A DNA stretch of 64,000 bases from Croceicoccus pelagius (GTDB lineage: Bacteria > Pseudomonadota > Alphaproteobacteria > Sphingomonadales > Sphingomonadaceae), in NCBI RefSeq assembly GCF_001661915.1, contig NZ_LYWY01000030.1, forward strand, positions 1 to 64,000, read 5' to 3'. A model generated the notes under the pieces. It had not been told where the DNA came from. It ran no database searches and worked only from the letters and a program-made list of their open reading frames with translations. The translations under genes and the position numbers were made by a program. Positions 1 to 8,360 of this stretch are shown here, piece by piece (within the stretch, counting starts at the first letter, position 1; the number at the start of each line of letters is the position of its first letter).

Positions 1-49
1 GAGGGCGTAGCCCGAGCGGGGGTCGCCAACACCCGGATTGTCATTTCTG

Positions 50-817
50 TCAGGGGTTGGGGCGTGCTTTTCGTGCCTGGCTCTGGGCCAGACGATAGCT
101 CTCGCCATTCATTTCCAGGATGCTGACGTGGTGGGTAAGCCGGTCGAGAAGCGCGCCGGTCAGGCGCTCGGAACCGAACGTTTCGGTCCATTCGTCGAAC
201 GGCAGGTTGCTGGTGATCAGCGTCGAGCCACGCTCGTAACGCTGCGAGATCAGTTCGAACAGCAGTTCCGCGCCGGTCTTTGACAGGGGAACGAACCCCA
301 GCTCGTCGATGATGAGGAGCTTGTATCCGGCCATCTGCTTTTGCAGGCGCAGCAGGCGGCGTTCGTCGCGTGCTTCCATCATTTCGCTGACCAGCGCGGA
401 CGCGGTGGTAAAACCGACTGTCAGACCCTTCTGGCAGGCCGCGAGGCCCAGGCCGATCGCGACATGGGTCTTGCCGGTTCCTGACGGGCCAAGGGCGATG
501 ACGTTCTCGCGCCGGATGATCCATTCGCAGCGCGCCAGTTCGAGCACCTGCATCTTGTTGAGCTTCGGGATGGCGGTAAAATCGAAGCTGTCGAGGCTCT
601 TGGCCGCCGGGAACCGCGCGGCCTTGATCCGGCGCTCGACCATCCGCCGTTCCCGGTCGATCAGTTCCAGTTCGACAAGCCGGGCAAGATAGCGGACATG
701 ATCCACGCCCTCTGCCGCGCATTGCCGGGCCAGCTTGTCATGCTCACGCAGGAACGTCGGCAGCTTGAGCGTCTTGAGGTGATTGGTGAGCAGCAGTTCG
801 GGAGCCGGGCTGCTCAT
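50..817 (-). CDS. istB: IS21-family transposition helper ATPase IstB
   Basis: This 255-residue AAA+ ATPase assists the IstA transposase in target capture and strand transfer. A Walker A motif (GPSGTGKTH, about residue 109) and a Walker B motif (LLIIDELGF, about residue 167) are intact, and the C-terminal part has the SNLPFDEW and ERLTGALLDRLTHH signatures of IstB. The length is normal for the family. Its ATG overlaps the istA stop in an ATGA arrangement, the usual IS21 coupling. The gene looks complete and functional. Confidence 0.95.
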   Translation of the reverse strand: MSSPAPELLLTNHLKTLKLPTFLREHDKLARQCAAEGVDHVRYLARLVELELIDRERRMVERRIKAARFPAAKSLDSFDFTAIPKLNKMQVLELARCEWIIRRENVIALGPSGTGKTHVAIGLGLAACQKGLTVGFTTASALVSEMMEARDERRLLRLQKQMAGYKLLIIDELGFVPLSKTGAELLFELISQRYERGSTLITSNLPFDEWTETFGSERLTGALLDRLTHHVSILEMNGESYRLAQSQARKARPNP

Positions 818-2322
818 GCCGCGTCCTTCGTCTCGCCCGACAACAGCCGCATGTACGAGCGCGCCGATGTCGTCTCCACCCTCGTCCTGGGCAGGTAGGG
901 ATAGATCGCCATATCCAGTCTGGGCACCCGGCGTTCAACCCGGCACAATACAAGGTGCTTCACCGCATCGAAGCCGATCGCGCCCATATCAAGGGCCTGC
1001 TTCACCGCGGCATGCAGATCGGCAAGCGTGAAGCTTTCCAGCAGGCGCAGCACCTGCACATACTCGCGCCGGCCATGCTTGCCCCCATGACGGTTCAGGC
1101 GCGCTTCCATCAGCCGGCGCAGCGTCACAAACGCCTCGGGCAGGTTCCAGCCTTGCAAGGGCGCGGCCTGATCGAGGGCATTGATCTTCTGTTCGATCAG
1201 GGGAAGGTAATGGACCGGATCGAAGGTCACGTCTTCGCGGCTATAGCTGCGGGGATGACGGGCAATGACCTCGCCCCGGCAGCCGATCACCACCTCGCCG
1301 ACATAGCCCCTGATCCATACTTCCTGGTGGCCGAAGCGTACCGGTACCGAGTAATCATTGGTCCGGTAGCGCACCAGCGCCTGCGACGAGACCTGGCCGC
1401 TGGTCTGGTCACAGGCCTCGAACGGCGATGCCGGAAGGTCCTGCATCGCCGCCAGATCGCGTTGCAGTCTCTCGCCGATCGTCTCGTTCTCGCCGCGCAG
1501 CCGATCGTTCTGCCGTTTGCGGCATTGCTCCTCGAGCCACAGGTTGAACGCCTCCCATGTCGCGAACCGGGGGATCGGGACCATGAAGTTGCGGCGGGCA
1601 TAGCCGACCAGACCTTCCACGCTGCCCTTGTCGTTCCCCTTGCCAGGGCGGCCGTAACGATCGCGGATCAGGTAGTGCGACAGAAAGGCGCTGAACAGCC
1701 TCGCGCGCCGCCGCGTGCTGTCAGGAAGGATCTTAGAGACCAGGCAGCGATCGTTGTCGTAGACGATCGAGAGCGGTACCGCGCCGAAGAACGCGAAGGC
1801 ATGAACGTGGCCGTCCATCCACGCCTCGGCAACGGCCGCCGGATAGGCCCGCACGTAGCAGGCATCGCTGTGCGGCAGATCGAGCACGAAGAAGTGCGCC
1901 TTCTGCTCCACACCGCCGATCTCAACCAGAGCCTCGCCGAAATCAGCCTGTGCGTGGCCGGGGGCGTGCGCCAACGGCACGAACATCTCCCGGCTGCGCT
2001 GAACCCGCTCCCGGATGTAATCCTTGATGATCGTGTAACCGCCGGTGAAGCCATGCTCTGCGCGAAGGCGGTCGAACACACGCTTCGCCGTATGGCGCTG
2101 CTTGCGCGGAACCGACCGGTCCCCTTCCAGCCAGCCATCGATGATCGGTATGAACGCTTCCAGCTTCGGTCGCCGCACCGGGGCGCTGCGACGGTAACCG
2201 GGCGGCACCGAATACGACAGCATCTTGCGAACCGTGTCGCGCGATATGTTGAAATGCTTCGCTGCCTCGCGCTGGCTCATCCCTTCAGAACACGCCAGAC
2301 GAACCCTCAGGTAAAGTTCCAC
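814..2322 (-). CDS. istA: IS21-family transposase IstA
   Basis: This 502-residue DDE transposase starts at a GTG. An N-terminal helix-turn-helix (SQREAAKHFNISRDTVRKML, residues 16-35) is followed by the RNase H-like catalytic core. The likely triad is the Asp in HAQADFGEA, the Asp in IVYDNDRC and the Glu in KGSVEGLVGYARR. A C-terminal beta-barrel-type domain (NDYSVPVRFGHQEVWIRGYVG region) follows. No frameshift or internal stop is seen, so the element may still be mobile. It acts together with the downstream istB product on the terminal repeats right of the gene. Confidence 0.95.
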   Translation of the reverse strand: MELYLRVRLACSEGMSQREAAKHFNISRDTVRKMLSYSVPPGYRRSAPVRRPKLEAFIPIIDGWLEGDRSVPRKQRHTAKRVFDRLRAEHGFTGGYTIIKDYIRERVQRSREMFVPLAHAPGHAQADFGEALVEIGGVEQKAHFFVLDLPHSDACYVRAYPAAVAEAWMDGHVHAFAFFGAVPLSIVYDNDRCLVSKILPDSTRRRARLFSAFLSHYLIRDRYGRPGKGNDKGSVEGLVGYARRNFMVPIPRFATWEAFNLWLEEQCRKRQNDRLRGENETIGERLQRDLAAMQDLPASPFEACDQTSGQVSSQALVRYRTNDYSVPVRFGHQEVWIRGYVGEVVIGCRGEVIARHPRSYSREDVTFDPVHYLPLIEQKINALDQAAPLQGWNLPEAFVTLRRLMEARLNRHGGKHGRREYVQVLRLLESFTLADLHAAVKQALDMGAIGFDAVKHLVLCRVERRVPRLDMAIYPYLPRTRVETTSARSYMRLLSGETKDAA

Positions 2323-2369
2323 GGTGTAAATCCCTCATCCCTCCTCGCCAGCTTCGCGAAAAGGGAAAA

Positions 2370-2437
2370 GTGGACGACTTTTACGCCGCCCGCAGCAGCA
2401 CTGCGCCGCCGCTACCGTGGCCTAATTTTGCACCGCC
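2370..2437. repeat. IS21 terminal direct repeats (two copies)
   Basis: Two 21-base copies lie between the istA start and the element end: 2370-2390 (GTGGACGACTTTTACGCCGCC) and 2417-2437 (GTGGCCTAATTTTGCACCGCC). They match at 16 of 21 positions. Multiple inner repeats of this kind are the transposase-binding sites of IS21 elements. Here they also encode the foreign C-terminal tail of the leuD-like gene. Confidence 0.75.
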
Positions 2438-3055
2438 GTTCTCACCTAGTAATATTGGCGGCAATTCGCGGCAGTTGGCCTGCTGCCAGGCCAACAAGGT
2501 GGACCGAACCCTCAACGTTTCGGCGATCTCGTCACGCCCTTCGATCAAAGCGCGCTTCCGTCCTTCGGCGATATCGAAGGGCAGCTCGATACCGCCGCCG
2601 TAGGTCACCGTCTGACCAATCAGATCGACCCGTACCCGCGCCCGCCCAGCATCTGCCACTGTTTCTCGAAGCGCAGATATTTCAGGAACGGCAAGAACGA
2701 TCGGCAAAATGCCATTCTTGAAGCAGTTGTTGTAAAAGATTTCGGCAAAGCTTTCGGCTATGATGCAACGAATTCCGAAATCCAGCAGGGCCCATGGCGC
2801 ATGCTCCCTGCTCGAGCCGCACCCGAAGTTTGCCCCTGCCACGAGAATGCCCGCATTGGCCCATGGCACACGGTTGAGAACGAAGTCGGGATTGAGTGAA
2901 CCGTCGGCACGATATCGCATTCTCGCAAACAGGGCACGGCCGAGACCCTTGCGCTCGACGGTCTTCAGAAACTCTCCGGGAAGTATCTTGTCGGTGTCGA
3001 TATTGTCGATCGGTATGGGAGCCGCAGTCGCTTCAAGGCGTTCGAAACGAGTCAT
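2381..3055 (-). CDS. leuD: 3-isopropylmalate dehydratase small-subunit-like protein, 3' end overwritten by IS21
   Basis: This is the aconitase-family swivel-domain subunit that partners the LeuC-like protein encoded just upstream. The ATG overlaps the leuC-like stop (ATGA). Typical LeuD segments are present: [13 protein letters not shown] near the N-terminus and [19 protein letters not shown] near residue 75. Native sequence runs to about residue 203, close to the roughly 200 residues normal for LeuD. The last ~20 residues (from [10 protein letters not shown] on) are encoded by the IS21 end, so the insertion replaced only the extreme C-terminus and activity may survive. Its place at the end of a catabolic gene train suggests a paralogue acting on a pathway intermediate rather than the leucine-biosynthesis enzyme. 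The true substrate is not known. Confidence 0.85.
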   Translation of the reverse strand: MTRFERLEATAAPIPIDNIDTDKILPGEFLKTVERKGLGRALFARMRYRADGSLNPDFVLNRVPWANAGILVAGANFGCGSSREHAPWALLDFGIRCIIAESFAEIFYNNCFKNGILPIVLAVPEISALRETVADAGRARVRVDLIGQTVTYGGGIELPFDIAEGRKRALIEGRDEIAETLRVRSTLLAWQQANCRELPPILLGENGGAKLGHGSGGAVLLRAA

Positions 3056-4458
3056 CGCTCAAGCTTTCTGGGATCAGCGATCTTGCCCGACAGCGCACTT
3101 GCGGCCGCGACCGCGGGCGAGACAAGATGGGTACGTCCGCCGGTGCCCTGGCGGCCTTCGAAATTGCGGTTCGAGGTGGAGGCACACCGTTCGCCAGGCG
3201 CCAGTCGATCCGGATTCATGCCAAGGCACATCGAGCAGCCAGCTTCCCGCCACTCAAACCCCGCCTCCAGGAAAACGAGATCGAGTCCCAGATCTTCTGC
3301 CTGCAGGCGGACCTGGCCGGAACCCGGTACGATCAGGGCGCGCACGCCGCTGGCGACCTTTTTTCCACGCACGATTTCCGCTGCTGCGGCCAAGTCCTCC
3401 AGCCGCCCATTCGTACAGCTGCCAATGAAAACAACGTCTATCGGGAGGCCCTCGATTGCCTGTCCCGGCGCGAGACCCATGTAATCGAGCATCGCGTGTA
3501 GTTGCGGCTTCTGCTGTTCTGGAAAGTCTTCAGGATCGGGAACCACACCATTGATAGGTACGACCGCATCAGGGCTTGTTCCCCATGTGACCATGGGCGC
3601 CACATCGCGGGCGTCGATGATGACGGTCTTGTCGAATTTCGCCGAAGCGTCAGATCGCAGCGCACCCCATCTTTCGACTGCTGCGTCGAATTCTTCACCT
3701 TGCGCAACATTCGGGCGGCCATGCAACCAATCAAAAGTCTTTCGGTCCGGCGCAATCATGCCTGCGCGAGCACCTGCTTCGATGGTGAGATTACATAACG
3801 TCATTCGCCCGGCCATATCGAGCGCTTCGACAGCAGCTCCGGCATATTCGATGACGTATCCGGTGCCGCCTGCGGTCCCGAGTGTACCGATCACATGAAG
3901 AGCAAGATCCTTTGCCGAGGCACCCGCGCATAGGGCGTTGTCGATCCGAACAAGCATCGTTTTTGACGGCCTCTGACGCAGGGTTTGCGTAGCAAGTACG
4001 TGCTCAACTTCACTGGTTCCGATCCCGAATGCCAAAGCGCCAAATGCTCCATGGGTCGATGTATGGCTGTCTCCACAAACGATAGTCATGCCGGGTTGGG
4101 TCAGGCCAAGCTCCGGTCCGACGACATGCACGATGCCCTGCCGCGCGCTGCGTAAGGGAATGTAGGGGACTTTAAACTGCTCGACATTGCGCTCCAGCGT
4201 TTCGACCTGGAGCCGGCTGGCCGGGTCTTCAATCGGTCCGTCACGGTTATCGGTGGGCACATTGTGGTCAGCCACTGCGATCGTCAGCTCAGGATGTGCG
4301 ACGGTCCGGTCTTGCATGCGCAAGCCCTCGAATGCCTGGGGGCTAGTAACTTCGTTCACGAGGTGCCGGTCGATGTGAAGAAGCCACGTCCCGTCGTCCA
4401 TCTCCAGAATGGCATGAGCATCCCAGATTTTTTCGTACATCGTCCGGGGCGGCATCAC
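3052..4458 (-). CDS. leuC: 3-isopropylmalate dehydratase large-subunit-like protein (aconitase family)
   Basis: This 468-residue [4Fe-4S] hydro-lyase subunit is of normal LeuC length. It shows the family start [29 protein letters not shown], the [20 protein letters not shown] segment, and the three cluster-binding cysteines (one in [10 protein letters not shown], two in [11 protein letters not shown]). With the downstream LeuD-like subunit it should isomerise or (de)hydrate a 2-substituted malate. The ATG overlaps the stop of the lyase gene upstream. Overall similarity is to genuine LeuC, so only context argues for a catabolic role, for example citramalate/citraconate-type chemistry feeding the neighbouring CoA-transferase and lyase. 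Confidence 0.88.
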   Translation of the reverse strand: MMPPRTMYEKIWDAHAILEMDDGTWLLHIDRHLVNEVTSPQAFEGLRMQDRTVAHPELTIAVADHNVPTDNRDGPIEDPASRLQVETLERNVEQFKVPYIPLRSARQGIVHVVGPELGLTQPGMTIVCGDSHTSTHGAFGALAFGIGTSEVEHVLATQTLRQRPSKTMLVRIDNALCAGASAKDLALHVIGTLGTAGGTGYVIEYAGAAVEALDMAGRMTLCNLTIEAGARAGMIAPDRKTFDWLHGRPNVAQGEEFDAAVERWGALRSDASAKFDKTVIIDARDVAPMVTWGTSPDAVVPINGVVPDPEDFPEQQKPQLHAMLDYMGLAPGQAIEGLPIDVVFIGSCTNGRLEDLAAAAEIVRGKKVASGVRALIVPGSGQVRLQAEDLGLDLVFLEAGFEWREAGCSMCLGMNPDRLAPGERCASTSNRNFEGRQGTGGRTHLVSPAVAAASALSGKIADPRKLER

Positions 4459-5369
4459 ACCGCCTCCGTCAATTTTGCGCGCAGGGCATTGCGCACTCGC
4501 CCACCGGTTGCCGCGCCCGGTATGCGCTCGGCCTGCAATGATGCAGTCAACAGGCGATCAAGATCAATCCCGGTTTCGACCCCCATCGCATCTAGCGTCC
4601 AGACGAGATCCTCGGTTGCAACATTTCCGGTTGCTCCCGGAGCGAATGGACAGCCGCCGAGGCCGGCGAACGCTGAATCGATCACCGTCACACCTTCCCC
4701 CATAGCCGCGAGTGCATTCGCCACCCCCAGTCCATATGTATCGTGACCATGGAAAGCCCATCCGCCGACTTGCGGGATTTCGGAGACCGCGCGGGCAAAC
4801 AATGCAGAGACCCTGTCTGGGGTGACCCGCCCGGTCGTGTCGCAAAGGGCGATTTCGGCTGCAGGTGTAATCTCCGACAATCGCGCGAGGATTTGCAGAA
4901 CCGCGTCCTGTGCTACCGGCCCGTCAAAGGGACAGTCGAAGGATGTGGCCAAATTGATCCTGACCTTCACTTCGGACGGCAATTCGCTGACCAGCAGCGC
5001 AAACTCCTCGACCGATTCTTCTGGAGTACGACGCACATTGCTCTGGTTGTGCGCCGGCGATGCGGACATCACGAAGGCAATATGCCCGGCACCGGCCTGG
5101 AGCGCCCGCTCGGCTTGACGTCCGGTAGGAACCAGCATCTGGACATCAAGATCGGCGTATCTGGCGCAGTGCGCGAGAATTTCGGGCGCGTCGGCCATCT
5201 GCGGAACCGCGCTGGTACTGACAAAAGCCCCCGCCTCCATCCGCCTGAGGCCTGCTGCATAGAGGCGATCGATGAATTCGAACTTTTGCTCGGTCGGAAT
5301 GAAGTCCTTGATCGGTTGGAAACCGTCACGAGGTCCGACCTCGACAATCTGGATTTTACGCATTGTCAC
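4455..5369 (-). CDS. hydroxymethylglutaryl-CoA lyase family protein
   Basis: This 304-residue DRE-TIM metallolyase has the N-terminal metal and acid-base motif [10 protein letters not shown] and the C-terminal HGHDTYGLG metal-binding histidines. It also has the [19 protein letters not shown] loop that carries the catalytic cysteine of HMG-CoA lyases. Family members cleave 3-hydroxy-3-carboxyalkyl-CoA thioesters by retro-Claisen or retro-aldol chemistry. The ATG at 5369 overlaps the stop of the CoA-transferase gene (ATGA), and another in-frame ATG follows at 5363. Together with that CoA-transferase and the LeuCD-like pair it forms a plausible carbon-carbon cleavage step ending the pathway. Whether HMG-CoA itself, citramalyl-CoA or a larger homologue is the substrate cannot be told. 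Confidence 0.88.
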   Translation of the reverse strand: MTMRKIQIVEVGPRDGFQPIKDFIPTEQKFEFIDRLYAAGLRRMEAGAFVSTSAVPQMADAPEILAHCARYADLDVQMLVPTGRQAERALQAGAGHIAFVMSASPAHNQSNVRRTPEESVEEFALLVSELPSEVKVRINLATSFDCPFDGPVAQDAVLQILARLSEITPAAEIALCDTTGRVTPDRVSALFARAVSEIPQVGGWAFHGHDTYGLGVANALAAMGEGVTVIDSAFAGLGGCPFAPGATGNVATEDLVWTLDAMGVETGIDLDRLLTASLQAERIPGAATGGRVRNALRAKLTEAV

Positions 5370-6595
5370 TTGAGCACTCCGCTCTGCTGTAATTGCGCGA
5401 TCTTCCCGGCATCGTAGCCAAGCAGTTCGCGCACGATCCGCACGCCGTCGGCACCGGTCTCGGGGCCGGTATTGCGCACGCTCCCAGGTGCGCCGGGAAA
5501 ATGCGGCACGATTCCCGGGTGCAGGACATCGCCGAACCGGGGATCAGCGACCTCCCGTACCATTCCGCGCGCACGGTATTGTTCGTCAGTCGCGATATCT
5601 TCCGCAGTGTACACTTTTGACGAAGGTATGCCCGCCGATTCCAGCGCATCGAGCAGCTGCTGCGTATCGAGCGACTGCGACCACCGTGTAATGATCCGAT
5701 CGAGTTCCCATGCGTTCGCGACCCGTTCGGCATTGCCCGCGAAGCGTTCGTGCCCAATCAAATCCCTGCGGTCCATCAGTTCTGCAAGGGCCGCGAACAA
5801 CGGCTCCGAGTTCGCCGCGATCAGGACGAACTCGCCCTGCTTAGACGGATATGCGTTGGAGGGTGCCGCCGTGGCGATGGCCCCTCCGGTCGGCTGCTTT
5901 ATCCGCCCAAGCGCGCCAAATTCAGGGAGCATCCCCTCCATCAGGCTCAAAACGCTCTCCGTCAGCGCGACATCGACGGTCTGATACCGTTGATCACTCC
6001 CCCTGCGCTCGCGCCGCCACAGCGCTGAGACGATGCCCAGCGCTGCATAAAGACCGGCGAGCGAGTCGCCGACGCTGATGCCTACCCGGACTGGCGGAAG
6101 ATCGGATGTACCGGGCGGGTGGTCGGTCAGATAGCGCAGCCCCCCAACGGCCTCGCCAATGACGCCGAACGCGGCACGATCCTTACCGGGACCCGTTTGC
6201 CCATACCCAGAGATATGGGCGACGATAAGATCGCGATTGCCTTCACGCAGAACATCCGGACCCAGACCCATTTTCGTGAGCTGACCGGGGCGGAAATTCT
6301 CGACCACGACATCGCATTTCTGCGCAAGATCGATAGCGATCCTTCGACCTTCCTCGGACTTTAGATCGAGAGCGATGCTTTGCTTGTTGCGACCGTGGAC
6401 CGACCACCAGAGGGATTTGCCATCGACCTGGGCACCCCACTGCCGGACCGGGTCGCCACGCAGAGGTTCGATCTTTACGACCTCAGCCCCGAGATCGGCT
6501 AGCAAGCGGGTACAGAACGGCGCGGCCACGAAGTGGCCGATCTCAAGCACTCTGACCCCGTCAAGAACGCCTGGCAGGGTTGCGGACTCGCTCAC
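5366..6595 (-). CDS. class III (CaiB/BaiF-type) CoA-transferase
   Basis: This 409-residue protein has the family start LDGVRVLEIGHFVAAPFCTRLL, the KIEPLRGDPVR segment and the expected nucleophilic aspartate at residue 177 in ISVGDSLAGLYAA. Class III enzymes move CoA between carboxylic acids, typically from succinyl-CoA or acetyl-CoA, and often activate short hydroxy- or unsaturated dicarboxylates. It sits between the lyase and the NTF2-like gene, overlapping both by four bases. It probably activates the acid that the HMG-CoA-lyase-like enzyme then cleaves. The acid and CoA donor are not identifiable from sequence. Confidence 0.9.
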   Translation of the reverse strand: MSESATLPGVLDGVRVLEIGHFVAAPFCTRLLADLGAEVVKIEPLRGDPVRQWGAQVDGKSLWWSVHGRNKQSIALDLKSEEGRRIAIDLAQKCDVVVENFRPGQLTKMGLGPDVLREGNRDLIVAHISGYGQTGPGKDRAAFGVIGEAVGGLRYLTDHPPGTSDLPPVRVGISVGDSLAGLYAALGIVSALWRRERRGSDQRYQTVDVALTESVLSLMEGMLPEFGALGRIKQPTGGAIATAAPSNAYPSKQGEFVLIAANSEPLFAALAELMDRRDLIGHERFAGNAERVANAWELDRIITRWSQSLDTQQLLDALESAGIPSSKVYTAEDIATDEQYRARGMVREVADPRFGDVLHPGIVPHFPGAPGSVRNTGPETGADGVRIVRELLGYDAGKIAQLQQSGVLK

Positions 6596-7230
6596 GAGGC
6601 AGCGTCCTGCGCTTCCCTCGTCAGACGGTCGTAGCGCTCGACGCGGGCGGGATCGACCACTAGCGGGCGTTCATAGGAAGGATCGCTTGTATCGCGGCTC
6701 GCCTGCTGCCCCGTTTCGGCCACAGCAAATTCATGAGGCGCGATGCAGTCGAAGTTTGGGGCTCCCTCCGGCGTCTTGCTTCCTTCGATCGTATTGATCG
6801 ATGGTGCGACCCAGTCGACGATATACTTGCGATGCGCGATGGCCCATTTGCCTTCGCGCTTCTCCATCCGGTCGATGTAGCGACCGCCGATTGAACTGAA
6901 CGGGGCGCCTGTCGTGTTCATTGCCGAGTAGGAGAGATAGGTTTCGCAATGGGCGGTTTCACCGTCAATTTCCACATGATGATTACCGATCATGTGCTGG
7001 GTCGCGCTCTGATATTGGCCGTGCAGGTTCTTGACCCAGTCCCAGAACGCGTCGGGTGGCCCGACAAAACTGCCGTGATCGTCCATCGCATCGGGGTGAT
7101 AAGCCGACATAACCATGTCCCGATCAAGTCGATCGCACCCGCGGCAATAGCGCACCACGACGTCATAGATTTCCTGGCGATCCATGAGATAGGTCAGCTT
7201 CGCTTCCATCTCTTCTATCGTCATGCTCAT
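6592..7230 (-). CDS. NTF2/SnoaL-like domain protein
   Basis: This 212-residue protein has an N-terminal cone-shaped alpha/beta fold typical of SnoaL-like proteins. The segment IYDVVVRYCRGCDRLDRDMV with the following YHPDAMDDHG and HMIGNHHVEIDGETAHCETY is characteristic of the group found beside ring-hydroxylating and steroid or terpenoid genes. Members include delta-5-ketosteroid-isomerase-like enzymes, dehydratases and non-catalytic proteins. The C-terminal ~60 residues (about 155-212) go beyond the usual domain. The ATG overlaps the upstream oxidoreductase stop. An isomerase or dehydratase on an oxidised substrate fits the context, but no catalytic residue can be assigned with confidence. 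Confidence 0.75.
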   Translation of the reverse strand: MSMTIEEMEAKLTYLMDRQEIYDVVVRYCRGCDRLDRDMVMSAYHPDAMDDHGSFVGPPDAFWDWVKNLHGQYQSATQHMIGNHHVEIDGETAHCETYLSYSAMNTTGAPFSSIGGRYIDRMEKREGKWAIAHRKYIVDWVAPSINTIEGSKTPEGAPNFDCIAPHEFAVAETGQQASRDTSDPSYERPLVVDPARVERYDRLTREAQDAAS

Positions 7231-8360
7231 ATACCACTCTCCATGTTCCAGCCGGCCGCGTGTCTGATCCGATCAAGCAATCGGTGCAGCTTCACGGCGT
7301 CGGCAAAATCCGGCACGCTGGCGGCACCGGTCCTCAGGTCTTTGGAAACTGCGTGATAGGCATGCGCCACGCTATCGGCGTGACTGTCCTCCGCAGTCGT
7401 GCACTGGCGATAGATCGGGGGAATTTGGAGCGGCCGCAGCTCTTCCTCGCCCTGCCCGCCGCTTATATCAAGATGACCGTATTGCAGATGACCGCTGCCG
7501 GACTCGATCAGGAGCGCTCCGGAATCACCGGAAATTTCCCAACGCAGATTGCCTGCAGGAGACTCTCGGCCGGTATAGTGCAGCGAAGCGACCGCGCCCG
7601 ATTGAAGGGTGCCCGATACGACCACCTCATCCGGTCCATTGGCTGCGATTGTCTCCCCGGTGTCGGTGAGTTTTACCTGAGGAAACTGCACCGCCATTGT
7701 CGCGTCGAGTTCCGCGAATTCGCCAAGAACCCACGTTAAACCGTCGATCATATGGCCGAAGGGGATCGTGAAGAGAGTAGCCCCGAGACTGTCATCGAGC
7801 GTGTAGGCAAGCGAAGCGAGCGCTTGGCCGCTCCAGGGAAACCCGCCGGAGCCCGTCACTCGGGTCGAAATGACCCTGCCGACATATCCTTCCTCCACGA
7901 GATCGCGGATATAGCGCAAGGCCGGAGAGCTGCGGGCCTGCAAGCCGACGAAGTGCCGCACGCCTGACTTGCGCGCAGCGTCCAGCATCTCCTCCGCCTC
8001 AGCCGTGTTGCGGCCTAGCGGCCATTCGCAATAGACATCCTTTCGGCAATTAAGCGCCTTCTGAACTAGACCACGGTGCTCCGGCACTTTCACGGCCACG
8101 ACCACCAGCTCGACATCTCCGCTTGAGGCCAGGACCAGCGCATCGCTAGTCGCCATCGAGACTGCGTGCGCCTTTGCGGCAGCTTCAGCGGATTTGCCCG
8201 AACTCGCCGAGAGAGCAACAACGTCGAATTTGGCGGGCATCGAGCGCAGTGCGGGAAGATGAGCCAGGCTCGCCCACCCTCCGTTTGCGCTCAATCCGAT
8301 AATGCCGACGCCGCAGCTATGCGGCGCAGCACCTTCGGCGGCTGGCTCCTCGTCAGCCAT
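7227..8360 (-). CDS. Gfo/Idh/MocA-family NAD(P)-dependent oxidoreductase
   Basis: The 377-residue protein has an N-terminal Rossmann segment (VGIIGLSANGGWASLAHLPA), more loosely matched to GxGxxG than usual. The dinucleotide-proximal motif around residue 115 reads CEWPLGRNTAEAEEML, where EKP is replaced by EWP. A C-terminal alpha/beta substrate domain contains the HMIDGLTWVLGEF helix. Members oxidise or reduce sugars, inositols, dihydrodiols or bile pigments. It starts directly after the P450 stop (TGAATG), so the two are translationally linked, and it may oxidise the P450 product. The substrate is unknown. Confidence 0.85.
   Translation of the reverse strand: MADEEPAAEGAAPHSCGVGIIGLSANGGWASLAHLPALRSMPAKFDVVALSASSGKSAEAAAKAHAVSMATSDALVLASSGDVELVVVAVKVPEHRGLVQKALNCRKDVYCEWPLGRNTAEAEEMLDAARKSGVRHFVGLQARSSPALRYIRDLVEEGYVGRVISTRVTGSGGFPWSGQALASLAYTLDDSLGATLFTIPFGHMIDGLTWVLGEFAELDATMAVQFPQVKLTDTGETIAANGPDEVVVSGTLQSGAVASLHYTGRESPAGNLRWEISGDSGALLIESGSGHLQYGHLDISGGQGEEELRPLQIPPIYRQCTTAEDSHADSVAHAYHAVSKDLRTGAASVPDFADAVKLHRLLDRIRHAAGWNMESGI

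Larger units (their letters stand above)
1..2444 (-). mobile_element. IS21-family insertion sequence, left part running off the window
   Basis: The element carries an istA/istB pair overlapping by 4 bases. Its right terminus is put at 2444 because the outward end, read on the minus strand, starts TGAGAACGGCGGTGCAAAAT, an IS21-type TG start, and is followed by a second inner copy of the same motif. The leuD-like coding sequence is natural-looking up to this point and runs into element DNA beyond it. The other terminus is not recognised in bases 1-49, which hold a GC-rich palindromic stretch, so the element probably extends left of the window and no target duplication can be checked. Confidence 0.8.

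Noticed and set aside
1-49. Left terminus of the IS21 element
   Set aside because: A GC-rich palindromic stretch is visible but no TG/CA end matching 2444 and no target duplication could be identified, so the end is assumed to be outside the window.
955-2721. Long plus-strand open frame opposite istA
   Set aside because: Antisense to the transposase, with no motif of its own and crossing the IS boundary.
2381-4458. LeuCD as the leucine-biosynthesis enzyme of the cell
   Set aside because: Cannot be excluded by sequence, since both look like true LeuCD. The island context, ATGA coupling to catabolic genes and absence of leuA or leuB nearby make a catabolic paralogue more likely.
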